Positions 9,715-19,597 of a stretch of DNA of 64,000 nucleotides are shown in pieces. Within the stretch, counting starts at the first letter, position 1. Every line of letters begins with the position of its first letter. A program made the position numbers and the translations under genes. This DNA comes from Trypanosoma brucei gambiense DAL972. Its lineage: Eukaryota > Euglenozoa > Kinetoplastea > Trypanosomatida > Trypanosomatidae. The stretch covers positions 2,000,071-2,064,070 of the forward strand of contig NC_026740.1 of assembly GCF_000210295.1 (NCBI RefSeq). The letters run 5' to 3'. The notes under the pieces are model-generated. The model worked only from the letters and a program-made list of their open reading frames with translations. It was not told the DNA's origin and did no database searches.

Positions 9715-11293
9715 ATTTTCTGTCAGTCTTTTTCTCTAACCTAACTGCCTGAATCCTGGTCGCACCTTCTTTTGTGTGCTCTAAATGTGCGCGTGTTAGT
9801 GTAAGCACCCCCTTTTAGACCTAAAGCCTAAGTGAACTGTATAAGCGCAACAATCAAATAAAGCAAAGCGAAACAGATGGTCTGACAGGAACGAACACAG
9901 CAATTCCAATGGAAGTTACGAAAAACATCTGACAGAAGCTACAACTTACACCACTCCACGCAGCCATTTTGTCACCATCTTCTATTGCCCATCCCATTTT
10001 TGTCGTTCTTCCGAGGTCTCTATTTTTTTTTTTCTTCGTAAGCTAGCCACTTTCCCCTTCCATCCACAACCCGTCTTCGCAGCGATGTGGTTATTGAACG
10101 TGCGTCTTAAAGGCAATGACAACTCTAATACGAAAAAACAGCCTGTGGCAGTTCACCCAACGCATGAACACCATGGAATTCATAGCATCCAGTTTCCCTT
10201 CTCCATTTCAATTGTTTTCCCTCTTCAAAACTGAGACACAATGAGCTGAAAGAATAACAACATCAACAGCAATTGCCCCAGCGCTACATGCTGCTTGAAA
10301 TGCATACAAGCGCATATGTCTAGAGTAAACATGTACACCCCCCTACAAAAAAATAAAAATAAACAAATAATAAAAAATAACCGTTACAATTTCATACGTC
10401 ACCTTCGCCTTGTCTTTGCACCTTGCCGCATTTCGCCTTATGTTCCCTCATCAGATTTGCACGAAAGGGGAAACAAAATGAAGCAAACGGCGCAATACAC
10501 AGTTCATAAATATATAAACAGAGATGTATGGATGCCAATGGATGGAAGAAACATCCATACTTTTACACAATAAAGAGATCCCCACGACAGAAAGAAAAGA
10601 CGAGTAAATCAACCATTGAAGCCACTAGTCACAAAGGAAAATAACAATAATAATAAACTATGGTACTGTGTGCAGAGCAACCGAATCAGCTTGCAACTGT
10701 AGACGATCACCTTCGAGTAGCTCGAACAGACTTGACTGCCCACACAATATAACAATAATGACAATGTATGTGATGTGGCCCAGTTCTCCGTGATTATGCC
10801 GCATCTGTCCCTCCCCCCCACGTTGCTGAGGGGCTACTCAAGACCTGTGGTAATGACATAACCAAAGAAATATACTGGTGAAAGTAGAAAATAATCGACA
10901 CAAACACTCATCAAGATAACTATTTACGTGCGCGTACTCAGTTGCAGCACATAATCAACAACAACAACAAGAAAACAAATCAAATCAAACCAAAATAATA
11001 GTATAAAAAAAAATATAATAATAGATAATTTGGCTTGTCACGGAAATTTGAAGAGAAAGGTGGACACATGCCACAGCGTCACGTGACTTACCATCCCCCA
11101 CGCTAGCCACCGCCCACATCAACAAATGCCGATGTTGCTTTCCATCGAAGCCATTGTCAAGGAAATGACACACAACATTCGGTTCCAGCAACGGTAACTA
11201 CCGCGTGCTGCCAGGTATTAACCCTCTAATTTGGTGCTGTTGCGACTCATGCTAATATTGTCATTATTATTATTATTATTATTATCAATATTA
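9715..11293. other. Intergenic region, MORN gene / lectin gene
   Basis: 1.6 kb of AT-rich sequence with no credible gene. It holds the MORN gene leader and the 3' untranslated region of the lectin gene. Short A-rich and (ATT)n runs occur at about 10345-10380, 10985-11030 and 11258-11290. Minus-strand frames here do not exceed 70 codons. Confidence 0.6.
9836..9886 (-). promoter_or_regulatory. Probable trans-splice acceptor, MORN gene
   Basis: On the minus strand a T/C-rich run of about 35 bases (CTGTTTCGCTTTGCTTTATT and onward) ends in TATACAG at about 9838-9844. It is placed 124 bases before the ATG of the MORN gene. Inferred from pattern only. Confidence 0.45.
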
Positions 11294-13168
11294 TCATTGT
11301 TTTTCCTTCACCTCAGTATTTCCCTCATTCTCCACGCTGCCGCCGCCTCCGTGAAGTCCCCGTGAGTACTCTTCTCGCTCCTTCTGATCTGTCTCATAGT
11401 CAAAATGCTCCATTGCAGCATGTTTCCCGTGACTCATCGCCTCCGCATCATGAGCCAACTCACGGAGCTCGAACGACATCGCTTCGTGGACGTCCACGTG
11501 CGCAAGTTCGTCAACTGCTGTCCCATCATTTGCCATCAGCGCTGCCAGCGGTCCCCGAGGGGCATTTGGTGAATGACTACGCTTCCGGGAATTTGAATGG
11601 TGTGGCCTTCTCCCCGTACTTACCGAGACGCCGAAATGATACATGAGTGGGAGCTTCACGCCACTGAGCTCACCACAGAGCGTTTCATCATAGCTGTGCT
11701 CAATATAATAGTTTGATGATTGCGGTAGGTGACGAGCCTTCGGTTGTGGGGGCGCGGTGAAGACAACCCGGCGGAGACTAATATTCTCACGCCGGAGCGC
11801 CACGCGGAGCTTACCATCGTAGTATCGTACCAGCAACTCCACAGGTTCTTCCGGCGTACGGCGCAGAATCTCCTCTTCCTCTTCCACGCGTTGTTTATGC
11901 TGTGACCGCTGAGTTCCCTTCTGTTCTTTAATGTTTTGGTGATTAAGCCCCATCATTATGGCATGCGGAGTAGGTGCTTGACGGAAGTCATAATTGCACT
12001 GCAGCCTAACTGGGGATACTCGGAAATCAGGCTGAGTTGGGTCGAAATTATTTACGGTTGGCGGACGGCCCCCCTCTGCTTCGCTTCCGGGGAGATTAAG
12101 CAGCAGTGTGATCTTTGGTTCATGCTTCACGTGCTTCTTTTTATCTCTTCCAGTTTTATCTTCGCCGCCGTTGCCGTCTTCGTACCCTTCGGTCCGGCCG
12201 ATGGAGTCAATTAGCACACCAAACCCCTTAAAGTCAGAAAATTTGAGACCGAATACACGAGGCTCTAGGTCACTCTCATTTTGTGACGTTCCGCGCTTGA
12301 GGAATCGACTGTACAACTCCTCGCGTTCCTTCTGCCGTTTCAGACGTTCGGCGTGCCGCTCCTCCCGCTTCGTTTCATTCACAACTCCCTCATCATCATC
12401 ATCATCATCATCATCATCGTCACTTTCAGTGGTATTGTGAAGAAGGTCCGCCACCCTTCGTGGATCAAGGGGATCTGACGGATCCTCCTCTTCCTTTTGG
12501 TCTTCCTTTGCCTTTGCATGCTTGGGCACATGCTGATTGTTATCACCGATAGGCCGTTCAATGTACCACAACGCCATACCGTCACCACCCTGATATGATT
12601 CCTCTTCTTTTTCTTCTTCACCTCCTTCTCCATTTCCCGCCTCGTTTCCTTTTCGTCGTTTTTCCATGGCCCGGGCACGTGCTATCGGCAGCGGAGTGCG
12701 AATAGAAAAGCGAAGCCGCACTTCCCACGACTTATGGTCGCATGGCACCGTATTGAAGGCGAAACCGCGTGCTCCCAAAGCCCCCGCAGGTGCCAGCCGT
12801 ATGAACTCTTCACTTGCAAGAGCACCACCACTTAAAACAAAATGCGGTACGCCTTCATCCCACCAGTCCGCAACGATGGGACTCCCGAAGGAATGTTCGT
12901 GAAGGGGCGGGCTGCGTACGAGCCCATCAGGAAGTTGAGTAATACCGTCTGAACCTGTTGTGGGCTTCCCAGAGACATTGTCATATCCATAGAAGTAATA
13001 AGCGTCACGTCCCTTGAGGTTATTGACTTTCCCATTGTTATGCTGCTTTGGAGTGTGAGCAGCGGCACTTAGAAGTAGTGTGGAGACACTGACAGAAACA
13101 CCAACACACAACATGGCGAGACGCAGTGCGGTTGGCGATGAGGAGTGCCTCGTATCAGGCATTCGCAT
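11294..13168 (-). CDS. Divergent L-type (legume-like) lectin
   Basis: 624 residues from the ATG at 13168 (the longer frame begins with GTG). An N-terminal hydrophobic stretch (LAMLCVGVSVSVSTLLLSAAAH) is a signal peptide or anchor. The lectin domain of the ERGIC-53/VIP36 cargo-receptor family is present but spread out by inserts. In order: FGSPIVADWW, SWEVRLRFSI, GDGMALWYIERPIG, GFGVLIDSIGR, CNYDFR, LLVRYYDGKLRVALR, YHFGVSVSTG and a final AHVDVHEAMSFEL strand. Inserts are acidic or basic and low complexity, including a run of ten Asp. Such lectins carry glycoproteins from ER to Golgi. Two oddities: no C-terminal membrane segment or KKxx-type signal is visible, and the FDND metal/sugar loop of ERGIC-53 is not conserved after DS. 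It may therefore be luminal and may not bind sugar in the standard way. Confidence 0.85.
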   Translation of the reverse strand: MRMPDTRHSSSPTALRLAMLCVGVSVSVSTLLLSAAAHTPKQHNNGKVNNLKGRDAYYFYGYDNVSGKPTTGSDGITQLPDGLVRSPPLHEHSFGSPIVADWWDEGVPHFVLSGGALASEEFIRLAPAGALGARGFAFNTVPCDHKSWEVRLRFSIRTPLPIARARAMEKRRKGNEAGNGEGGEEEKEEESYQGGDGMALWYIERPIGDNNQHVPKHAKAKEDQKEEEDPSDPLDPRRVADLLHNTTESDDDDDDDDDDEGVVNETKREERHAERLKRQKEREELYSRFLKRGTSQNESDLEPRVFGLKFSDFKGFGVLIDSIGRTEGYEDGNGGEDKTGRDKKKHVKHEPKITLLLNLPGSEAEGGRPPTVNNFDPTQPDFRVSPVRLQCNYDFRQAPTPHAIMMGLNHQNIKEQKGTQRSQHKQRVEEEEEILRRTPEEPVELLVRYYDGKLRVALRRENISLRRVVFTAPPQPKARHLPQSSNYYIEHSYDETLCGELSGVKLPLMYHFGVSVSTGRRPHHSNSRKRSHSPNAPRGPLAALMANDGTAVDELAHVDVHEAMSFELRELAHDAEAMSHGKHAAMEHFDYETDQKEREEYSRGLHGGGGSVENEGNTEVKEKQ

Positions 13169-14073
13169 TATTTTCTTTGTCACAATGTTGGGCCTTTTTT
13201 TTCCTTGCTTGTAAAAAGTCCTTCAGATCCACCTTCTTACTCTTCTTGAGCGATGCGAAAAGAAATTTTTAACAAAAGAGATGACCATAAAAGGAGGAGG
13301 TGAATGCCTGTAACAGAACAAAGCCTATATGCATCATTGTGCAGTTTTTTTTTAAAAAAAGAATCGGTAGGTGGTCGCAATGAAGGGTTCAGGCGACGTT
13401 TGTAAGGTAAGTTGTGGTTGTTGCGATAATCGTAAGGGAGGATGCTGTTTTGTATGCATGTGGAAAAGTCCGTAGCCGTTTTATAAACAAATAGGTATAC
13501 AACAATACATTCATCCCACGTACTCCTTCATATGCCACTTGAAGCTGTGCTGAACAAATAAACCAAACAAGGGGAGGAACACGGTGGGGCAGCTGCAGCA
13601 GTGTGGTCACAAAAAACTGTGACAGACCGGTTGCGAAACATACACACGCATATTCATACGCTTGTCCATGCCCGTCCCCGTGGCCCTTTGACATACACTA
13701 CTAATTAATTAGTTAATTCATTCACAGACACAAAACACACACATTTTCTCCGCTTCTCCCAGTATGTGAGCTTGCCAATAGGTGGGCGACCAGGTTTCGA
13801 CTAGCTTTCACCGACTGAAGACAGAAGACGGATGACTATAGCCTCTACTTCCCTTCGGGCGTATAGTGGGCATTTTCCCCTTTGTTTTTTCTTTCAAAAT
13901 AAGAAGGTGTGTGAGCATGTGCGCGTGTGAGAAACATCAAGTTATGAAGAAACTATTTGACGCCCGCGCCTCCATTTCTTTTCTTTTCCTTTTTTTTTGC
14001 GTTTTTGACCCTCCTCCCTTTCTGACTATACGATAGCAACCACAGTGACTAATAGGGAAACAACAAGTCGCCT
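13169..14073. other. Intergenic region, lectin gene / AFG1
   Basis: Spacer with the lectin leader and the 3' untranslated region of the AFG1 gene. One minus-strand ATG frame of 101 codons (13389-13694) exists, but its composition is not protein-like and I left it out. A palindromic AT stretch (taattaattagttaatt) lies near 13700-13720. Confidence 0.55.
13243..13285 (-). promoter_or_regulatory. Probable trans-splice acceptor, lectin gene
   Basis: The minus strand reads a T/C-rich run ending in GCTCAAG, with AG at about 13245-13246, some 75 bases upstream of the ATG at 13168. It supports the ATG rather than the upstream GTG as the start. Inferred from pattern. Confidence 0.4.
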
Positions 14074-15546
14074 TCACGCTTCGGTACTTAATGACACTTC
14101 CTCATAGCGATGTGGGGACTTGAGGTACTGTTGAGTGCGCATTTCACACAACCGGGAGAGGCAGCGCTCCATTTGAAATGCTGAGTCGGTATGATCTAAT
14201 AAGCTTCTGCCAATTTCCCGCTCGAACTCCGATAACCGTGCAAACTCTTGCGTAATGGGTTTCACCTCAGCTTCAGTAGCCGCCGTGGTGCCTGAAGAGA
14301 TGTGCGCCGCCTCAAACTCTTCCTTACTTTCCTGCAACAGCATAATCTCCACTTGGGCATAGATCACAACCTTACAACGGTGTTCATACAGTTCATCAAT
14401 TAGAAGTAAGAACCGATGCTTCACATCGGTGCTGTTGTACGTGAAACGCGGAACGCCCTCAATAAACACCGTATTGAATGTCTTGGCGATAACCGAGTAG
14501 TCCGCTGCTGAGAGTTCCCCGCCGCATATTTCCATAAAATGAAACCGACAGACTCCACCGCAAGCGGCTGGCACCTCCACATCCCGACCAAACACCCGCA
14601 ACACCCGCCGTTCGGCAGGCATCCCCTTGCAAAATTGCAGAAACTGTTCATTAAACGTCGCTGTGTTGGCTTCATTGATTGGAGCGAGGTACGTCTTTGC
14701 ATCACCAGCATCACTGAGTCTGTGGTCCGTGTTACTACACATGTCATACACCTCACACTGGCGTTTTATCAATTCAATGAATGGAAGGAAACCCTCCCGG
14801 TTGAGACCGCCGAGGTAGAGGTCGTCCGGAGCTCGGTTGGAAGTAAATATGACTACGACGCCAAGCTTATAAAAGGCATGGAAGAGACGGCGGAGAATCA
14901 TCGCATGGGCCACATCAGTTACGGCCACTTCATCAAAGCAGAGCAATTCCACGTTGCTCATCATCCGCTGTGCGACTTCATCGAAGGAGTTAATGGCTGC
15001 GTCGGGTGTTCGACGTGCCACTTGTGTTCCGTCACTCTTGGACTCATGTGTTACTGTGTGGAGAGTGCGCTGCACGTCAAGCATGAAGTGATGAAAATGT
15101 ACGCGATGTTTCTTAATGGTGGATGGGGCATTCTCGTAAAGGAGGTCCATCAGCATAGTTTTACCGCAACCTACTCCACCATAAACATAAAGGCCCTTCA
15201 CACGGGAGAGTGGGTGGTAGACGCAACCTGTTCCGCCACCCGTTGATGACGACCCGTCCTCATCCATTTCAGCGAGTGCACGCTGAACTTTTTCCTCCTG
15301 TTCTCGTCGACGAAAAAATAAGGGGGTGACGCCTAAGCGGTTGGGCGGTCGCAACTCCACGCGTCGGGGCTGGAACCGGTCGTTACTCTTGACGAAGGTC
15401 TCCAAGTCATTGTGAAGACGATCAAAAACGGGCAAAGCGGTGACTTGCTGCAGATCACGGTTTATGGTACCCGTCATCACTAACCGCTCGTACGCCACGG
15501 ATGGCTTCCTCAGGCACAACAATGCGGCAGGGAAGCGCCAAAACAT
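14074..15546 (-). CDS. AFG1: AFG1/LACE1-type mitochondrial AAA ATPase
   Basis: 490 residues. Afg1 (LACE1 in mammals) is an inner-membrane-associated ATPase that helps turn over or handle respiratory-chain subunits. The Walker A motif GGVGCGKT is at residues 123-130, preceded by the family signature KGLYVYG. The following helix MLMDLLYENAP and the HRVHFHHFMLDVQ segment are diagnostic. Walker B is LLCFDE (201-206) and the sensor region is FTSNRAPDDLYLGGLNREGFLPFI-type (from about 234). The N-terminus (MFWRFPAALLCLRKP) is basic and hydrophobic, consistent with a mitochondrial presequence. The ORF is of normal family length and intact. The start is the only upstream ATG in frame. Function and location are inferred from family. 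Confidence 0.93.
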   Translation of the reverse strand: MFWRFPAALLCLRKPSVAYERLVMTGTINRDLQQVTALPVFDRLHNDLETFVKSNDRFQPRRVELRPPNRLGVTPLFFRRREQEEKVQRALAEMDEDGSSSTGGGTGCVYHPLSRVKGLYVYGGVGCGKTMLMDLLYENAPSTIKKHRVHFHHFMLDVQRTLHTVTHESKSDGTQVARRTPDAAINSFDEVAQRMMSNVELLCFDEVAVTDVAHAMILRRLFHAFYKLGVVVIFTSNRAPDDLYLGGLNREGFLPFIELIKRQCEVYDMCSNTDHRLSDAGDAKTYLAPINEANTATFNEQFLQFCKGMPAERRVLRVFGRDVEVPAACGGVCRFHFMEICGGELSAADYSVIAKTFNTVFIEGVPRFTYNSTDVKHRFLLLIDELYEHRCKVVIYAQVEIMLLQESKEEFEAAHISSGTTAATEAEVKPITQEFARLSEFEREIGRSLLDHTDSAFQMERCLSRLCEMRTQQYLKSPHRYEEVSLSTEA

Positions 15547-16282
15547 TTAAACCGTTTCGTGTTGCCCTCCTTTCCTTTTTTGTCCTGCACTATGCGTGAA
15601 ATCGCTTCTGCAACAAATTATATATGATGTAATGTTCTTTTATTTTACAGCTTTCCAGTTTGTAAGGGTTAAATCATGAAAAGGACCAAAAATAGAAAAG
15701 TAAAGAAAAGAGGGGATGTGTGTGTGTGTGTGTGAGTGATTGTGACCGGTCCGTATACATACCTACATGAGATATATTTAACCTTACGGATCAAAGCAGA
15801 CAGTTTGAAATACAAAGAAAAAAAATACCTGAAGGTACTCGAAAGGAAGATCATCAGCAGTCGAACTGCCACTAACTGAAACGCAAGTAAAAGAACCACA
15901 GAAAAAATAGGAACATAATGGATAAGGTGTGAAATGAGGAAAGGTAGCAACGTGATAGGTGGGCCAATATTGTTACCTTCCGTCCCCATTATTATAATTT
16001 ACAGCACGCAGTAGCCCATACTGTTGGTTATACTGTTTAAATGACATTACGATATATATATATATATATTTGATTGTAATTTCCCCCAGCTTCTACTTGG
16101 ACACAAGCAATCCTTCCTGCTGCAAAGTTGTTCTGTTCTTTTCAGTGATCGCATATTCACATTCACACCCCCCTTTTTTTTCCAAACAACTTCGATCCAC
16201 CCTTTTTCTCCCTCCCACCTTTAAAAATGTGCATATTATATATATATATATATATGATTTTATCCTTTCCACGTTCCAGCAT
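15547..16282. other. Intergenic region, AFG1 / glutaminyl cyclase
   Basis: Spacer with two TA microsatellites (about 16052-16069 and 16238-16255) and a short GT run near 15717-15733. No credible gene. A TTGTTGCAG near 15608 on the minus strand could be the AFG1 acceptor, though its pyrimidine tract is weak. Confidence 0.6.
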
Positions 16283-18526
16283 TCAACTTGCATCCATCCA
16301 TCCCTCACCTAGTCGCAAGGAGAAGTCACTCAGCACACGAAAAAGATCGACGACGGTGCCACCATCAATTTCACTTTCATTATCTTGAGCCGTGTGCCAC
16401 GCAGGCGGAAAAGGAATCGGTATAAGATGCAGCACACGCTCCGTCTCTAGCCAGTGTGTGTGGTCGTCCATTACCCCTGAGATGCCCTCAAGTATTGGAC
16501 CTTGAGCCCGTGCTTGCCAAGAAGGAAAGAACACATTGACATTGCGACCAACCTCACTATTTTTTTCATCATTGTTGGTGTTTGTGCTGCCCGCGTTGTC
16601 ACCACTGGCGGGTGGCAACCACAAATTGGCCAATTCACTGCTGGGCAACGATGTGCCGTCTAGGCGCGGCACGCCGTACAATGTGAACATCTCATGTGGC
16701 GGACCGTGTAAGCACCATAGCCGCGGCAGATATTTTGAACATGCTTTTTTAAATGATGAAATGCGGCTTGCATCGCTTGCTGGTGCGGCAGCTGACGATG
16801 ATTTCGACGTTGTTTCCGACCGCCACCACTTCCGCTTGTTTTCCTCAACCTTTCCCGCTTCTTCTTGAAGTCGCCACAGTTCGGCCGCTTCGCGCCGGTG
16901 CATGCGTTCCACATCGGCAAGCCGCGCAAAAGCTATTCCGCTTTGATCGGGAAAGAAATTTTGAAACTGCGTCCCAGCACTACCCATGAGGTCGTACAAT
17001 ATAAAAAGATCGATAGAATTAAAGCGTGACGATGCAGCCGCTTCTGAGTCTTCTGATACGGAGCCCGATTCCACCTTCATACTGTTAACAACCTTAACCT
17101 TGTTCATCCTCACATTACCTCCCGCGTTCATGTTGCCACTGATATTCATCATCTTCCACATCTTTGCAAGATGAGAAGAACCATATGTGTTGTCATCTCC
17201 TTCCCAACGCACGAAGGCCTCCTCGCCATCAAACAAGGCAACAGTGATGGCTGGGAGGTGATTTACCCGCCGAAGCAACTGAAGAAAACCACCTCCCACC
17301 TGGCGTTTAGCCGAAGTTTTCGAGTTTCTCATGGAGCGCCTCTGCCATAACGAACCCGTGACCCCACTCAGGCATGCGGAAGACTCCCTATCCTGGGCGT
17401 AATAGTACCGCAACACAGTAAGGTAAGATGGTGAAAGTACACGAGGTACCCAACGACACAGGGCCTCATCGTCATGATCCGTTGCCCGAGAGTTCCTCCA
17501 CCGCGGTTTGTTACCGGCCTCGGACAGCGCCGCAACCGTGTCAGAGAGGACGGATATAAGCCGCATGGTTTCCAGTAAGTACACCAACGGGACGGCGGAG
17601 TCGGAAGCACCTAAAAAGTTAATGTCGGTGTAATATTTACTGTCCCAGTGGGCTGACAACATCACGTGTTTCAGTCGTTCTTCCGCAAATGTGTGGTTAG
17701 AGGAGAAGGCGAATGACCGCCGTTTCCGTCGGCCCCTTCTTCGTTTTCCCTCTTCTCCCCCTCCTTTCCTCTTCTTCTCATTTTCGCCGCGTTTTTGATC
17801 CCTCCCCCGTGTTTCTGAAAAATTTCCCCTATTTTCTTTCTTCGTTTCTCTTTCGTGGGACTTCCGTTTAAATGCCGCGCCACCAGCAAAAGTGAAGACT
17901 AAGTTGAAGAATTTGCGCTCTCCCAACGGTGTTGAGTGTGTGAAGTTATCCCATTCGAGGTTCCAACGAGGTACCGGTACCCGCTTGAGGTTCGAAACGC
18001 CCTTTGGCGTGAAAAGCGCTTCTCTCGGCGGGCGCCAGGTGCCGTTTTCAGTTAACAACTTCATGACCTTCATTTGACCGGACGAGAGGGAACCGGCTAC
18101 CCGGGTGCCAGCGCTCATAATGGAGTGAAGCCGCTGCATCAGCGATTGGCGCTGCTGTTCAGGTGGAAGAAAAAACAACAACCCCGCCAGCAGATCTGCT
18201 TCTTGCCTCTTTGCATCAGCGGCGAGTGTAATGGGAGTGTAGATTTTCGGTCGGGCGGAGGGTGGGCGCGGTACTGCCCGACGTTGGATGTCGTCGGCGA
18301 TCGGTGGAGCGAAGGAATCCTCTTCGCGGGCATTTTTTTCTTGCCTTCCCTCCGCCTTAATTCCCTGTTTTTCGCTTCCCTCCGTCCTTCTTTCAACTGG
18401 CTTCGTCATTTTGTAGCACAGCACAACGATCATCATTCCGGCGCAGGCAGCCAACAACGATCCGTTTCCAAAGGCGGATCGAATCCAACGCCTTCCATTT
18501 TTCTTGTCTCTCCAGTTGCTTTTCAT
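16283..18526 (-). CDS. QC: Glutaminyl-peptide cyclotransferase (M28 fold), membrane-anchored
   Basis: 747 residues. The enzyme converts N-terminal glutamine of proteins to pyroglutamate, normally in the secretory pathway. All three zinc ligands of the animal enzyme are recognisable: Asp309 in GASDSAVP, Glu436 in LFDGEEAF (with catalytic Glu435), and His711 in PFPPAWHTAQDN. HWDSKYY (293-299) and DLMGSAG are further family motifs. A single hydrophobic segment at about 23-39 (SLLAACAGMMIVVLCYKM) after a basic N-terminus predicts a type II membrane protein, probably Golgi, with the catalytic domain in the lumen. It is about twice the size of human QC because of inserts: a Lys/Arg/Glu-rich stretch at about 219-272 inside the catalytic domain, plus others near 340-365, 470-500 and 570-605. 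The start is an ATG just before the anchor. Confidence 0.93.
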   Translation of the reverse strand: MKSNWRDKKNGRRWIRSAFGNGSLLAACAGMMIVVLCYKMTKPVERRTEGSEKQGIKAEGRQEKNAREEDSFAPPIADDIQRRAVPRPPSARPKIYTPITLAADAKRQEADLLAGLLFFLPPEQQRQSLMQRLHSIMSAGTRVAGSLSSGQMKVMKLLTENGTWRPPREALFTPKGVSNLKRVPVPRWNLEWDNFTHSTPLGERKFFNLVFTFAGGAAFKRKSHERETKKENRGNFSETRGRDQKRGENEKKRKGGGEEGKRRRGRRKRRSFAFSSNHTFAEERLKHVMLSAHWDSKYYTDINFLGASDSAVPLVYLLETMRLISVLSDTVAALSEAGNKPRWRNSRATDHDDEALCRWVPRVLSPSYLTVLRYYYAQDRESSACLSGVTGSLWQRRSMRNSKTSAKRQVGGGFLQLLRRVNHLPAITVALFDGEEAFVRWEGDDNTYGSSHLAKMWKMMNISGNMNAGGNVRMNKVKVVNSMKVESGSVSEDSEAAASSRFNSIDLFILYDLMGSAGTQFQNFFPDQSGIAFARLADVERMHRREAAELWRLQEEAGKVEENKRKWWRSETTSKSSSAAAPASDASRISSFKKACSKYLPRLWCLHGPPHEMFTLYGVPRLDGTSLPSSELANLWLPPASGDNAGSTNTNNDEKNSEVGRNVNVFFPSWQARAQGPILEGISGVMDDHTHWLETERVLHLIPIPFPPAWHTAQDNESEIDGGTVVDLFRVLSDFSLRLGEGWMDAS

Positions 18527-19597
18527 CCAACCTTTCCTTTCTTCCGATTTTTTCTTTTCCCCCCTCTCCCACCCACTCTAAGCGCTTAAAAAAAAAAAAA
18601 TAATAGCAATAACTACTACACGCCTGCAAACGGCGCGGTGGGTGACTTAATCAAGCGACTGACGTGAGCTCGTCCTTGCATACAAGGGGGGTGAGAGAGC
18701 ACCAACACCCGAAAGCACGCCGCTTTCTATAATGTCACGTTAAGATATTTGATGTGGTATTCTTCCTTCTTTTCGCCCCAGACCAAAGAAATAAGACAAA
18801 TAGGGATAGAAAGGGAATAAAATAAGTCCCAAAAAGAAAAAAAAAAATACAATCATTCATTAAAGTAGAAGTGGGGCAAAATAGCTGTAAACGGCAGTTG
18901 GGACGACATCACGCAACGGCGTGACAAAGGTCCATTAGTGATTCGGTTGTTTTAGTACCTTTCCACCTTTTCATTACCCCATTGGGAGACGCGTTAAGTT
19001 CAGGGAAAGCCCACTAAAGCTTCCCCCTCCCAAAAAGCTTAGGGAATATAAACACGCAGTAAAGTGCTCTTCCCATCCACCCATACACTACAGCTGGTTT
19101 CGCCTACAAAAGAGTTATCACATGTTGTATACAAATAACTGTAAATATAAATAAATATGGGATCTGTAACTGTACATTTCAAGGTAGTCCTTACCAACCA
19201 TTAACTGCAATAATAACGGCAGCTGGTAGCGAAGGATGAACAAATAAATAGTAAACAATGGTGGGAAGCGCTTGTGTGACATCTAATAAACAGTCAACGC
19301 ATGCCGATGACAAATGCAAAGGAAAGATGCAGTGAACAGAACGTCGCTGCTCTCACTCCTACACCCATAAATGGAAAACAGTGGTAGAAACAGCAAATTA
19401 TCATATCAGCAAACGAGAAAAAGATAGTCTTAAAAAAAAATTAAAAAGAAGAAGCCAACAACTCGTTGAGGAAACTCTACCCACTTGACCACAACCGAAA
19501 AACTCTGTGCACGGCTCGCCCCTCACTTTTCTCCTTTTTCATTTTTCTTACCTTCAGTTCGACCCAGCACACTACGCACTCACTAACACAATTGGTC
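18527..19597. other. Intergenic region, glutaminyl cyclase / coiled-coil gene
   Basis: 1.07 kb spacer containing the cyclase leader and the 3' untranslated region of the coiled-coil gene. Several A tracts are present (18836-18847, 19432-19448). No credible gene or structured element was recognised. Confidence 0.6.
18576..18600 (-). promoter_or_regulatory. Probable trans-splice acceptor, glutaminyl cyclase gene
   Basis: On the minus strand a T13 tract is followed by AAG and then CTTAG (AG near 18578-18579), about 50 bases before the ATG. This is one of the clearest acceptor-like signals in the window. Inferred from pattern. Confidence 0.5.

Noticed and set aside
11294..11300. Retention or GPI signal at the lectin C-terminus
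   Set aside because: The last residues are hydrophilic and end VKEKQ; no KKxx, KDEL-like or hydrophobic tail is present.
13389..13694. 101-codon minus-strand ATG frame
   Set aside because: Correct strand but no recognisable features and unconvincing composition; likely part of the AFG1 3' region.
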